The notes under the pieces are model-generated. The model had not been told where the DNA came from. It searched no databases and saw nothing but the letters and a program-made list of their open reading frames with translations. A DNA stretch of 19,589 nt. Source: Anaerolineae bacterium. Lineage in GTDB: Bacteria > Chloroflexota > Anaerolineae > B4-G1 > SLSP01. The translations under genes and the position numbers were made by a program. Location: contig JAFGSL010000216.1 of NCBI GenBank assembly GCA_016934645.1, forward strand, positions 1-19,589. Reading direction: 5' to 3'. This document shows positions 6,344 through 14,006 of the stretch, piece by piece. Numbering within the stretch: the first letter of the stretch is position 1; every line of letters starts with the position of its first letter.

Positions 6344-8414
6344 ATTGATTCCATTATGGAATCTGAAACCCTCGCGGTTCCAGCCGCGCGCGCCGCAGTT
6401 CGACGCGGAGAAGCTGCTAGAACTGGCCCAGAGCATCCACGAGAATGGGTTGATCAATCCGGTGATGGTCTTCACCTATAACGACGAAGACAGCTATATG
6501 GTCTGGGAGTTGATCGCCGGGGAACGACGGTCGCGGGCATGCGCTGCGCTGACACTGGCAGAACTGTTCCCACAACACACGCTATCCGATTGGTGCGCGC
6601 GCTTGGCGCACGTGGGGCTGACCGGCCTGGGCGACGAGGAGCGCGATGCGCTCTGCAAGGCGAATGCAACGATACCGGCCACGGTGCACCCGGGTAACGA
6701 TATGCAGACCATCCACCAGATTGCGGTGATCGAGAATCTGGACCGAGACGATCTCAGTCCCATCGAGGAAGGCCGCGCGTTCCAGGGCATGATTGATGCT
6801 TATGGATGGAGCCAGCGCGAGTTGGCGGCACGGGTGAACAAGAGCCAGGGATACATCGCACAACGGTTGGCATTGCTTGAACTGCCGGAAGAAACACTGG
6901 AAGCCGTGAATACGCGCGTACTCAGTCTCACCCACGCGCGGGCGATTGCGTCCGTGCCCGAAGCGCTACAGCCGGCCGTCACGGCCTGGGCCGTCCAGGC
7001 AGTGCAGAGCAACGACGCGCCAGCGACGTCGCGCCAGGTCGAGAATCGCGTGCGCCAGATCGCGGCCTTCGTGGATCCTGCGCGGTGGGAGCGGAACGGC
7101 GAGACGGTTTATCGGCCAGAACAACGCAACCGATTGGCTGTGATCCGTCAAATCGTGCAGAACCTAGTGCTCACCGAGGAGCGTGCCGAGGCGATCTTGT
7201 CCCTGGCGGATGAGGGATGGGAGCGCAAGAACCTGCTCAATATGAGTCCGATCAAGCTGGTAGGAAGCGCTGTCTATACGGCTGCTGTGCTCAAAGCACT
7301 GACGGGGGAGATTGGGAAGTTCGAAGACCGGTTGCTTTGTTTGTGCGCGTGCTCATCCTGTGTGCTACAATCACTGCCCGCACAGATCTCCGAGAGCAAG
7401 TTTTCCTATCCGCCGTGTTATAACATCGGGCGTAAACAACCGTTGCCCGTGTGCGAGAATCACATCGGCATTGACGATCCCGTGATCATCCCCATCGATG
7501 ACTGGAATTTGCGCCAGGCACTGCGCCAGCAAGAGGATATGCTGGGACCGTTCATTGAGGAGCCATTTCTGCATCTCACGTCCGTAGAGGAATATGTCGC
7601 GCTGCACCAGATCGCGACGGAACTGAAGCAACAGCGCGATGCCACACACGAAGAGAAATTGGCACGCCAGCACGTCGAGAAAATCCGCGAGTATTACGAA
7701 TGGCAGCAATCCTTGCCGGAGCAATGGCGTGCACACTTCCAGGCGCACGCCTGCGAGAAATGCAGTCACTATGCCCCGTTGTTGGCCGAGCAAGGCGATC
7801 CACCGTGTAATCTGGTCGTCGATCCTTTATGGGTCAAGCGCTATGGTGGTGAAGAGGCTACCGCACCGGAGTTCGGTTGTCTAGTAGCGCAAGCCGGTCA
7901 TCTCGCGCCCCGCTGTGAGGCGTTTGGCTATCGCTATGGTCCGGATATTTACCTCGCAGGGCATCAGGAACGTATCTTGCCGGCACGCAGCCGCGTGCTG
8001 GATTGGATCGAGGCTATCGCAGCACAAGCGAAGAACGAGCATTGGGATCGCACGTTGTGGATTCCCTTCTCGTGGTTAGCTTATGTCAACGAGCCAGGCA
8101 AAAAGGCATTAAGCTGGTCGAAGTTGAGGAAATGGCTGGAGAAGAATTGGGATATGTTGGGCGATGCGGCAATAGCACACCTGATCGACGTGTTAATCAG
8201 CGAGATCGAGCTGATGTCAAAGACTGATGGTCACGCGGTGAATGTGCTAAACGCGACAGATAGCGAGCGAACAACGTGGCGGCGGTTGCGCTTCCCCTTC
8301 GACCGCTACCGCGAGAATGATTGGTACATCCCTAAAACCTGGCCAGAGGATTGGCCTAAGCCGTGGGTCATTGATCAGCCGGTAGAAATCCTCAACGAGG
8401 AGGCAGACGAATGA
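6336..8414 (+). CDS. Very long ParB/Spo0J-like protein with Cys-rich C-terminal extension
   Basis: At 692 residues this is over twice the usual length of ParB (about 280-300). Residues 1-135 match the ParB/Srx N-terminal CTPase domain: LKPSRFQPR, then GERRSRA near residue 62, then ENLDRDDLSPIEEGRAF. A helix-turn-helix of the ParB/KorB type follows at about 158-181 (WSQRELAARVNKSQGYIAQRL). The rest is unlike chromosomal ParB and holds two cysteine clusters: Cys335, 337, 339, 342, 361 and 373, and Cys473, 476, 491, 515 and 527. It probably binds element DNA for partition or regulation. The AAGGAGGTG ribosome site is perfect. parA lies downstream, the reverse of the usual parA-parB order. Confidence 0.85.
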   Translation: MSELIPLWNLKPSRFQPRAPQFDAEKLLELAQSIHENGLINPVMVFTYNDEDSYMVWELIAGERRSRACAALTLAELFPQHTLSDWCARLAHVGLTGLGDEERDALCKANATIPATVHPGNDMQTIHQIAVIENLDRDDLSPIEEGRAFQGMIDAYGWSQRELAARVNKSQGYIAQRLALLELPEETLEAVNTRVLSLTHARAIASVPEALQPAVTAWAVQAVQSNDAPATSRQVENRVRQIAAFVDPARWERNGETVYRPEQRNRLAVIRQIVQNLVLTEERAEAILSLADEGWERKNLLNMSPIKLVGSAVYTAAVLKALTGEIGKFEDRLLCLCACSSCVLQSLPAQISESKFSYPPCYNIGRKQPLPVCENHIGIDDPVIIPIDDWNLRQALRQQEDMLGPFIEEPFLHLTSVEEYVALHQIATELKQQRDATHEEKLARQHVEKIREYYEWQQSLPEQWRAHFQAHACEKCSHYAPLLAEQGDPPCNLVVDPLWVKRYGGEEATAPEFGCLVAQAGHLAPRCEAFGYRYGPDIYLAGHQERILPARSRVLDWIEAIAAQAKNEHWDRTLWIPFSWLAYVNEPGKKALSWSKLRKWLEKNWDMLGDAAIAHLIDVLISEIELMSKTDGHAVNVLNATDSERTTWRRLRFPFDRYRENDWYIPKTWPEDWPKPWVIDQPVEILNEEADE

Positions 8415-8614
8415 TCGACACACATTGCCCAAACTGTGATGCAGATCTCGAACCCAGACTGCGCGCCCGGGTAATGGATGGCGCCGGAATGTACTTCGAG
8501 CACACCTGCGAGGCGTGCGGTCAGGTCTTTCAAGTAGAGGTGGAGTTGTACCTCGAGTTCGATATCAAACCACAGGAGAAACCATGCCATAAAAATACTG
8601 TTAAGGGACATTAA
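8411..8614 (+). CDS. Small zinc-ribbon protein
   Basis: A 67-residue protein with CPNC near residue 6 and CEAC near residue 33, a compact zinc ribbon. A short beta-rich tail follows. GAGGAGG precedes the ATG, which forms an ATGA overlap with the ParB-like gene, so the two are probably made together. It may be an accessory of the ParB-like protein. No function is known. Confidence 0.65.
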   Translation: MIDTHCPNCDADLEPRLRARVMDGAGMYFEHTCEACGQVFQVEVELYLEFDIKPQEKPCHKNTVKGH

Positions 8615-8716
8615 CTGGCGTTATTTGGCCGTATGCGGTAGATCGTAGACGGAAGACAGGATTATAAGGCGACTGAGAAATGTCTGTTAATCAAGTTCTT
8701 GAAAGGGGTGAAGGAG

Positions 8717-9133
8717 ATGATGGTTGTCAAAGTCGGTAATCTGAAGGAGTTTATGCAGGAAGTACAACCTTTCAGCGACGTGCGGGTGTCGTCACACGAG
8801 GAGATCAGGTATGCGAACCCGGTGGGGTACACGAAGTTATGCCTGGACGTGATGGGGCTCAATGAGATGGAGGAGTTGATCTGGTTGCGCCACAATGTCG
8901 AGTTGCAACTCGGGCCTGGATCTAGCGAGCCGTGGACGGAACACGGAAAAGCAGTCTACGCGGCATATCCTGGATTGGTGGATCTGGTGCGGGCGTATCT
9001 GGCGGAGCATTACAGCGTACGCCCAGGGATGTACGGGGTCGCGGAGAATATCACGCCATTAGGCGGCGATCTGGAGATCGTGCGGTGGGATCCGAAAGCG
9101 CAGGGGTTTGTGCGGACGGAGGTGGCGGCATGA
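8717..9133 (+). CDS. Hypothetical protein upstream of parA
   Basis: A 138-residue soluble acidic protein of unknown family. I start at 8717: a TTG at 8699 would give a longer form, but the GGGG and AAGGAG stretches lie directly before the two adjacent ATGs at 8717 and 8720. Its stop overlaps the parA start (ATGA), so it is coupled to parA. The 100-bp gap before it holds a repetitive TAGACGGAAGACAGG stretch and a TATAAG, but no convincing promoter. Confidence 0.65.
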   Translation: MMVVKVGNLKEFMQEVQPFSDVRVSSHEEIRYANPVGYTKLCLDVMGLNEMEELIWLRHNVELQLGPGSSEPWTEHGKAVYAAYPGLVDLVRAYLAEHYSVRPGMYGVAENITPLGGDLEIVRWDPKAQGFVRTEVAA

Positions 9134-9936
9134 TCATCGGCCTATCAGTAGAAAAGGGGGGGGTGGGCAAGACGACGATTAGCGTGCACCTGGCAATCGG
9201 CGCAGCCCAGGCCGGCAAGCGGGTGGTGCTACTGGATGCGGACCCCCAGGGGAATGCCTCGAGCTGGCTAATGGGGAACATCGACAACGACGACGTGTAT
9301 AACCTGCTGATGTCGCCCGGAGATGCAACGACAGCCGCACGGCGCGCGATCAAGGCGGTCGCGGGGCACAATATCGGGATCGTGGCCGGCAACAACACCA
9401 CGTCCGACGCGATGGTGATGCTGAGCGCGGTAGGACGGCTGAAGGAGATTACAGAGCGCGCACAGGCCCTGGCCGGGTTGTGCGATCTGGTCATCGTCGA
9501 TATGCCGCCCTCACGCAATGCCGGATTCCTGGACCTGGTACGAGCGTGCGATTGGATTATCGTTCCAACACAACTCGAACGGCACAGCGTCGAAGGCGTG
9601 ACATTGATGGCGCGGGTGGCTCAACAACTCCGCAGCGAAGGACAAGGCCCACGCCTGATGGGGGTAGTCCCCAATCAGGCCAGGGTGCGCACCGTGCTCC
9701 ACCGCACGCAGATGAAGGCCTTGATGGAAGCCTTCGGCCAGGCCGTATGGCCGGCGATTCCCGATACCATCCAGGTGGCGGAAGTAACGTCTGTCGGATC
9801 AACGCTTTACAAAGAATATCCGCACGAACAAGTGACGCTCAAAATGCGCGCATGTCTCAAGCGGATGATGGAGGTGCTCGATGGCACTCAAGGGACTCGC
9901 CGCAAGACAGCAGTCCGCAGCGCCGCCCGCTGTTGA
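9130..9936 (+). CDS. parA: ParA-family partition ATPase
   Basis: A 268-residue ParA/MinD-type ATPase that would position element DNA by ATP-dependent binding to the nucleoid. The deviant Walker A KGGVGKTT (Lys9 to Thr16) is complete, with the signature lysine. LLDADPQGNAS is the Walker A' region, VIVDMPPS the Walker B region, and the family's VPTQ element follows. There is no N-terminal HTH, so it is of the short (type Ib or chromosomal) class. The ATG at 9130 overlaps the upstream stop. Its 3' end overlaps the next small gene by 56 nt, consistent with a partner made in fixed ratio. Confidence 0.92.
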   Translation: MIIGLSVEKGGVGKTTISVHLAIGAAQAGKRVVLLDADPQGNASSWLMGNIDNDDVYNLLMSPGDATTAARRAIKAVAGHNIGIVAGNNTTSDAMVMLSAVGRLKEITERAQALAGLCDLVIVDMPPSRNAGFLDLVRACDWIIVPTQLERHSVEGVTLMARVAQQLRSEGQGPRLMGVVPNQARVRTVLHRTQMKALMEAFGQAVWPAIPDTIQVAEVTSVGSTLYKEYPHEQVTLKMRACLKRMMEVLDGTQGTRRKTAVRSAARC

Positions 9937-10294
9937 TCCGGAGAACCGGGATTGGGTCGAGGATGCGGCGACGAATACCGCTGCGCTAACGGCCAAGCAG
10001 CGATACGATCTAAAGCGCGTGCGTGCTTATTATGACTTGCACGCGCAGGAGATGGATGATGTTGTGGCGGAAATCGCGGACTCGCTGCATACATCGAAAT
10101 CCCAGGTTGCCAGCTATTTACTGGCTTTTGCATTGAACGCATATTGTCGCTCCGACGATCTATGGGAGATGATGACGGATGCGAAATCGCCATCGCGCAG
10201 CCTGCGCTACGAATGGGAGCTGGAGATCGAGCGGGATTGGATCGAGGCTTTTCGTACATTTTTGCACGACGGCCCCGATCGACGGGGCCACTAA
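9881..10294 (+). CDS. Ribbon-helix-helix-like partner of ParA
   Basis: A 137-residue protein that starts inside parA in another frame (56-nt overlap), with GGAGGTG 4 nt before its ATG. The segment around residues 65-90 (IADSLHTSKSQVASYLLAFAL) resembles the helix pair of ribbon-helix-helix or small HTH DNA-binding proteins. The C-terminus is charged. In type Ib partition systems a small RHH protein is the centromere-binding partner of a short ParA. Here the regular CGGCCCCG array begins within the last codons of this gene, which fits that role. The fold call is moderate; the partition role is inferred from position. Confidence 0.6.
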   Translation: MALKGLAARQQSAAPPAVDPENRDWVEDAATNTAALTAKQRYDLKRVRAYYDLHAQEMDDVVAEIADSLHTSKSQVASYLLAFALNAYCRSDDLWEMMTDAKSPSRSLRYEWELEIERDWIEAFRTFLHDGPDRRGH

Positions 10295-10354
10295 TCGGCC
10301 CCGTCTACGGCCCCGTCAATCGGGGCCGTCAATCGGTACCGTCGTCGGCCCCGA
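10270..10354. repeat. CGGCCCCG iteron array, candidate centromere (parS)
   Basis: GGCCCCG or its reverse complement CGGGGCC occurs six times, plus one degenerate GGTACCG. Starts are at 10271, 10283 (inverted), 10297, 10309, 10321 (inverted), 10335 (degenerate) and 10347, so spacings are 12, 14, 12, 12, 14 and 12 bp. Copies are joined by GTC/AAT-type linkers. The array overlaps the stop of the ParA-partner gene. Such phased units are typical binding arrays for partition proteins. Because inverted copies can pair, it could also fold into strong RNA hairpins and end transcription, although no T tract follows. Confidence 0.7.
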
Positions 10355-10458
10355 TTGCTTTAACAGGCGCAACGGAGAGCGTTTTCTACAAGAGCACAAG
10401 GTAATCTACCACGAGGGCATATAGACGGCCTTAGAAGCGAAATTTGAAGGTGGTATTA

Positions 10459-10845
10459 ATGGACATTTTTGTAGAGTTGTTGGCCAAACTCAATTGGTTC
10501 GAGAAGGTGGGTGCCATCCTGCGGCTCGGCACGCCATCGCACAAATTCGTGGTCGACCGGAACGCAGGATGGTCGGGCCGGGACATCGAAGCTATGCTCA
10601 AGTCGTATGGGGTAAAGATCTGGGGGCGCGGATTCACACGAGATACTCTGAGCTTCCGCGCGAAAAAGACGCAAGCTAGTTGGACCGAGTACCTGCTGTT
10701 CAGGAACCGCATTCCGGTGCGCAGCAAACTCTTTTACGCGCCCAATGCGACCTATCACGGGAAAACAGTGCAACGCTCACGGCGAGAGATTCAACGGAAG
10801 AAGCGTGGTTCTATAGAGGGGATCATCGATTTCCTCTGGAATTAG
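10459..10845 (+). CDS. Small basic hypothetical protein
   Basis: A 128-residue basic protein. It has an N-terminal helix (FVELLAKLNWFEKVGAIL), a central GWSGRDIEAMLKSYGVKIWGR segment and a very Lys/Arg-rich tail near residues 95-120. The charge suggests nucleic-acid binding, but no family is recognised. The ATG at 10459 follows GAAGGTGG by about 6 nt; a TTG at 10444 is the less likely start. It stands alone between the repeat array and two strong hairpins. Confidence 0.65.
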   Translation: MDIFVELLAKLNWFEKVGAILRLGTPSHKFVVDRNAGWSGRDIEAMLKSYGVKIWGRGFTRDTLSFRAKKTQASWTEYLLFRNRIPVRSKLFYAPNATYHGKTVQRSRREIQRKKRGSIEGIIDFLWN

Positions 10846-10846
10846 A

Positions 10847-10902
10847 TGGTGGGGATGCCCGCACATCCCCACCGCTAGGCCGGGGAGGTACATCCGGCCT
10901 AG
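10847..10902. repeat. Two strong tandem hairpins
   Basis: GGTGGGGATG (10848-10857) pairs perfectly with CATCCCCACC (10864-10873) around a 6-nt loop. One base later CTAGGCCGG (10875-10883) pairs with CCGGCCTAG (10894-10902) around 10 nt. They begin 2 bp after the stop of the small basic gene and end about 25 bp before the next ATG. No T run follows, so they may be a processing or attenuation site, a factor-dependent terminator, or a protein-binding site. Confidence 0.6.
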
Positions 10903-10928
10903 GGTGAGTATACATAGGGAGGTACAGT

Positions 10929-11453
10929 ATGGCAAACGAGCTTACAAGCATTTGGCTTTGCATCGGCGGGGTGGTCTTGGCCATCATACTGCTGGCCGCG
11001 TTCTGGCGGAAGATCGTAAGGGCGCTGTTGTTGCTGGCGGGGCTGGGGGTGGTGGGTTTGATCGCCTGGGCCTTCGCACAGCAGGCCACGGCGACGAAGC
11101 AGGTAGCCACAGCGGCCAACACCATCGCGCGGAGCAACGTGGCCGGCAACGTGATCGTGATCATGCTGCTGTTGTTGGGGCTGATCGTGATCGGCGCGGG
11201 GATAATGGGATACATTTATTTGCGCCGACGTTTGACGCAAGACGATGAGCTGGTCCCTTGGATGAGCGCGCCTAATGTACCTTACCAACTCGAACAGCGG
11301 AACGATATGACCCAGCAGGTCAACATGCTGGTGCAGCTCGAGGTATTACAAATGCTGCGCGAACTACGTGCGCCACAGTCACCGGCGATGCTGGTCCGGG
11401 AAAACGATGGAGACGGAGATGCAGACACGGATTCCACGCCGCTCTGGTGGTAA
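10929..11453 (+). CDS. Membrane protein, likely partner of the FtsK-like pump
   Basis: A 174-residue protein with three membrane segments at about residues 8-26, 31-50 and 73-96. A cytoplasm-facing, Glu/Gln-rich helical tail then ends in an acidic stretch (DGDGDADTD). An Ala/Thr-rich loop (ATATKQVATAANT) links segments 2 and 3. GGGAGG lies 7 nt before the ATG. It is the first gene of a run of six closely packed genes that includes the membrane-less FtsK-like ATPase, so it could supply part of the membrane channel or anchor. No family is recognised. Confidence 0.7.
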   Translation: MANELTSIWLCIGGVVLAIILLAAFWRKIVRALLLLAGLGVVGLIAWAFAQQATATKQVATAANTIARSNVAGNVIVIMLLLLGLIVIGAGIMGYIYLRRRLTQDDELVPWMSAPNVPYQLEQRNDMTQQVNMLVQLEVLQMLRELRAPQSPAMLVRENDGDGDADTDSTPLWW

Positions 11454-11454
11454 G

Positions 11455-12405
11455 ATGCCCAAGACGGTAGGGCTGGGCATCGCGCTATTGCTGTTCTTGC
11501 TGATGACGGCATGCTCAGATACTACCGCCCCACAGACATTGCCCCAGGCCGAAGCAGCGCGCCTGGCGGTGATTATGACGGCCACGGCGGAGGCAGAGAA
11601 GGCCGCAGCAGCAGCAGAGGCAGCAGCAGAACAGGAGCGCATTGCAGCGGGTTATGCCAACGCGACAGCGACGGTGGAGAGCTACTACATGGAAGTTGCC
11701 AGGATCAACGCCACGGCTACGGCGGAGGCCTTCGCACGCGAGGAGGCACAGCGTGCTATCGATGCTACAGCTACGGCGGTGGCCTTCTATCCGACGGCGA
11801 CGGCGATCGCGCAAGCGGCTGTCGAGCGCGATATGGAGCTGGAGCGCCAACGCCTGGCCCTCGAAGAAGAGCGGCAGCGCGCCCTGCGGAGAGCGCGGCG
11901 GGACGAGATGTTGCTGCCGTTCACGACCTACGGGCCGTGGTTCGTGGGTATCGTCCTCGCCGGTGTCATCATCTATGGCCTGGTCAGGCTGATTATCACG
12001 CTCGAATTACGCGGACGCGCGATCAAGCGCGACGAGCGCGGCGACGCACCGTTGATGTTGCTGCGGAATGGGCGCGCGACGATTATCTACGATTCCGACC
12101 GGGCGTTTGGCCCAGTGGCACGGATGGATCAGGACGGTATCACGATGCCGGCGTTGGTGGACGACACTTACCAGGCACAGGTGACGATGCGCGACCAGGC
12201 GGTGGATCTCGCCACGCGGCATCTGCCCAGGGATGGCGAGCAGCGCAAGATGAACAGCCGCCAGCGCGCGGCGGCCAAGCTGGCGATGACAGGCAGCGCG
12301 CCGCCGACGGTGCGGGTCGTGGATGCCCAGACGGTGCGGAACTGGCTGCAGGATGTCAGGCCGCAAGCGCTGGCGCTATCGATGAATGAGGTGGGAAATG
12401 AATAG
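11455..12405 (+). CDS. Lipoprotein with coiled coil and internal membrane segment
   Basis: A 316-residue protein. The N-terminus is a clear lipoprotein signal with lipobox LMTAC (Cys20). Residues 30-155 are an Ala/Glu/Arg-rich coiled coil with repeated ATATAEA/ATATAVA blocks. A single membrane segment follows near 160-183 (WFVGIVLAGVIIYGLVRLI), then a soluble, basic domain of about 130 residues. The expected topology is a lipid anchor outside, an extracytoplasmic coiled coil, and a C-terminal domain inside. I start at 11455, one base after the previous stop; in-frame ATGs at 11419 and 11407 would lengthen the n-region. It precedes the FtsK-like gene with an 8-nt overlap and may dock it. Confidence 0.75.
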   Translation: MPKTVGLGIALLLFLLMTACSDTTAPQTLPQAEAARLAVIMTATAEAEKAAAAAEAAAEQERIAAGYANATATVESYYMEVARINATATAEAFAREEAQRAIDATATAVAFYPTATAIAQAAVERDMELERQRLALEEERQRALRRARRDEMLLPFTTYGPWFVGIVLAGVIIYGLVRLIITLELRGRAIKRDERGDAPLMLLRNGRATIIYDSDRAFGPVARMDQDGITMPALVDDTYQAQVTMRDQAVDLATRHLPRDGEQRKMNSRQRAAAKLAMTGSAPPTVRVVDAQTVRNWLQDVRPQALALSMNEVGNE

Positions 12406-13705
12406 GGGACAACTTGTCGAGGCCGAACACGCCGCCAGAGTGATTCCGGCGACGTTGGCACAGCGAGGTCTGAAGCCGCTGTTCAGTGATTGGTTGTTGA
12501 CTGAGGATCATGGGGCGACGTGGCTATTTGGAGTCCTGGATGTGGCGCAGGTGCCGCGTCTGGAAGATTTCTTACGGGCCGACCTGCTGCACCACATCTC
12601 TACAGCTTTGCACGGGCGTCCGGTCTTTGTCAGCAATAGTAGCGGTTTACGCTATGCCGTACTACTGAGCCGCCCGCCGCACCTGCCAAAGCACGTAGAT
12701 TTTCCGGGCATCGAGCGCGGCAAGCTGCGCCTGGGGTTAGGAGCGGGTGGCAGAGAAATCGCCGCGCCATGGGAGCGCACGGGACACCTGTTGGTAGCCG
12801 GAAAGACCGGATCGGGAAAGAGTGTGTTCCTGCGCCTGGTGGTACACCAGGCCATCGGCGATGGCGCGCAGCTCCTGCTGGGCGACCTGGATGGAGCCAC
12901 GTTCCCGATGCTGGCCGAACATCCGGCGCTTCTCGCGCCCATCGCCACGACGCCGGAGGCGATGCACGCTCTAATCGAACGCGGTCTTGGAGAGCGTGAC
13001 CATCGCATCGCGTTGTACAGGCAAATTGCTGGATTCCCTGAGACGCTAGACGAATACAACACTCTGGCCGAGGCACAGGGCGCGCCCATTTTGCCGCGTG
13101 TTATCGTCGTGTTGGACGAATTTAACACGGCGACGATAGCAACAGGTGGAGCGAATGGAGGGCTAGCAAAGGCGGCGGCGGAATTGAGTTGGCGCGGACG
13201 AAAGGTCGGAATAAGCGTGACATTTGCCGCGCAGGATTTCACAAAAGCAGTTGTGGGGCGTATCCGCGACCAAATCGATGCGGCTATCTGCTTCCGCGTG
13301 CGTTCGGCGGACGTCGCCCGGGCAGTCGGTTGTGCGGATGCGGTCAACATCCCGCTAAGACGGCCAGGGATGGCGATCTCCGACCGGTGGGGGCTGATGC
13401 AGGCCTACTATCTGGACAAGCGCGTCTTGATCGCGGCAGCAGAACAGCCGGGTCCAGCGCTCGCGGAGCAGGAAATGCGGGTCGTGGCGGCGGCGCTCGC
13501 GGATGATGGACGCGTGACGCTGGCCCTACTCCAGGAGCATGGTTACGGCAAAAACGAGGCGTCGCGGCTGTTGGCCGAGTGGCGCGCGCGAGGTTGGGTG
13601 GAGAAAGATCCGGCCCGGTACAATGCCCATTACCTGGTTGAGGAGCGTTTCCCATCGTTTCCCGGGTTTCCCGGTGTTTCCCGTGTTTCCCAGTTTTCCG
13701 ATTAG
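12398..13705 (+). CDS. FtsK/SpoIIIE/TraB-like DNA translocase
   Basis: A 435-residue ATPase of the FtsK-HerA type. Walker A is GKTGSGKS (Gly135-Ser142) and Walker B is VIVVLDEF (Asp240-Glu241). WRGRKVGIS and AAQDF fit the sensor region of FtsK motors. No membrane segment is present; the two preceding genes could provide anchors. The C-terminus (about 370-410, VTLALLQEHGYGKNEASRLLAEWRARGWV) resembles the winged-helix gamma domain that reads DNA in FtsK and TraB. It probably pumps double-stranded DNA during transfer or segregation. I chose 12398 because GAGGTG precedes this ATG, which overlaps the previous stop. The final 20 codons contain five GTTTCCC repeats. Confidence 0.88.
   Translation: MNRGQLVEAEHAARVIPATLAQRGLKPLFSDWLLTEDHGATWLFGVLDVAQVPRLEDFLRADLLHHISTALHGRPVFVSNSSGLRYAVLLSRPPHLPKHVDFPGIERGKLRLGLGAGGREIAAPWERTGHLLVAGKTGSGKSVFLRLVVHQAIGDGAQLLLGDLDGATFPMLAEHPALLAPIATTPEAMHALIERGLGERDHRIALYRQIAGFPETLDEYNTLAEAQGAPILPRVIVVLDEFNTATIATGGANGGLAKAAAELSWRGRKVGISVTFAAQDFTKAVVGRIRDQIDAAICFRVRSADVARAVGCADAVNIPLRRPGMAISDRWGLMQAYYLDKRVLIAAAEQPGPALAEQEMRVVAAALADDGRVTLALLQEHGYGKNEASRLLAEWRARGWVEKDPARYNAHYLVEERFPSFPGFPGVSRVSQFSD
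13647..13699. repeat. Phased GTTTCCC repeats inside the translocase gene
   Basis: GTTTCCC occurs five times at 13647, 13657, 13666, 13676 and 13685, with a degenerate GTTTTCC at 13693. Spacings are 10, 9, 10 and 9 bp, close to one helical turn. The copies fall in different codon phases: some are read as Phe-Pro, others as Val-Ser. The DNA motif, not the peptide, is therefore what is repeated. On the minus strand they read GGGAAAC. A single GGGAAAC also occurs on the plus strand at 13992. Confidence 0.8.
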
Positions 13706-13715
13706 GAGGGCGAAA

Positions 13716-14003
13716 ATGCATAATAACAGAGCGCTGGAGTTTGTCACCGAAGCCTATTGCTTGCTTCAATACCCGGGCAATTTTGCCAAAGCACGCATCT
13801 ATGTAGATATGGCCCTGGGTGAGATCCGCGAGTTACTAGCAATCATCCAGCATTACGAAAGCGCGCCGGAAAAACAAGCATTGCGCATCGCGGCCCCACC
13901 CAGCGGTGGCGTACTCGTCGAAGACACGCGCGCAATGATCCCAGCCCGGCTCGTTGCGCCAAAACAACCGCGCGCGGCATTGCCAGGAAATGGGAAACGG
14001 TGA
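13716..14003 (+). CDS. Small hypothetical protein in the transfer/replication operon
   Basis: A 95-residue protein: an N-terminal helical half (residues 1-48, EFVTEAYCLLQY...MALGEIRELLAII) and a basic, Pro/Ala-rich tail. AGGAGGG lies 6 nt before the ATG at 13716, and the long upstream frame lacks a start. It sits 10 nt after the translocase stop. No family is recognised. Confidence 0.7.
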   Translation: MHNNRALEFVTEAYCLLQYPGNFAKARIYVDMALGEIRELLAIIQHYESAPEKQALRIAAPPSGGVLVEDTRAMIPARLVAPKQPRAALPGNGKR

Positions 14004-14006
14004 CCC

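Noticed and set aside
10270..10354. A CRISPR array
   Set aside because: Units are only 12-14 bp with mixed orientation and no unique spacers, and no cas gene is present. A protein-binding or hairpin array fits better.
11511..12389. A 292-codon frame overlapping the coiled-coil lipoprotein gene
   Set aside because: Its product is an Arg/Gly/Ala-rich, low-complexity shadow of the GC-rich repeat codons. The other frame has a signal peptide, a membrane segment and correct coupling to both neighbours.
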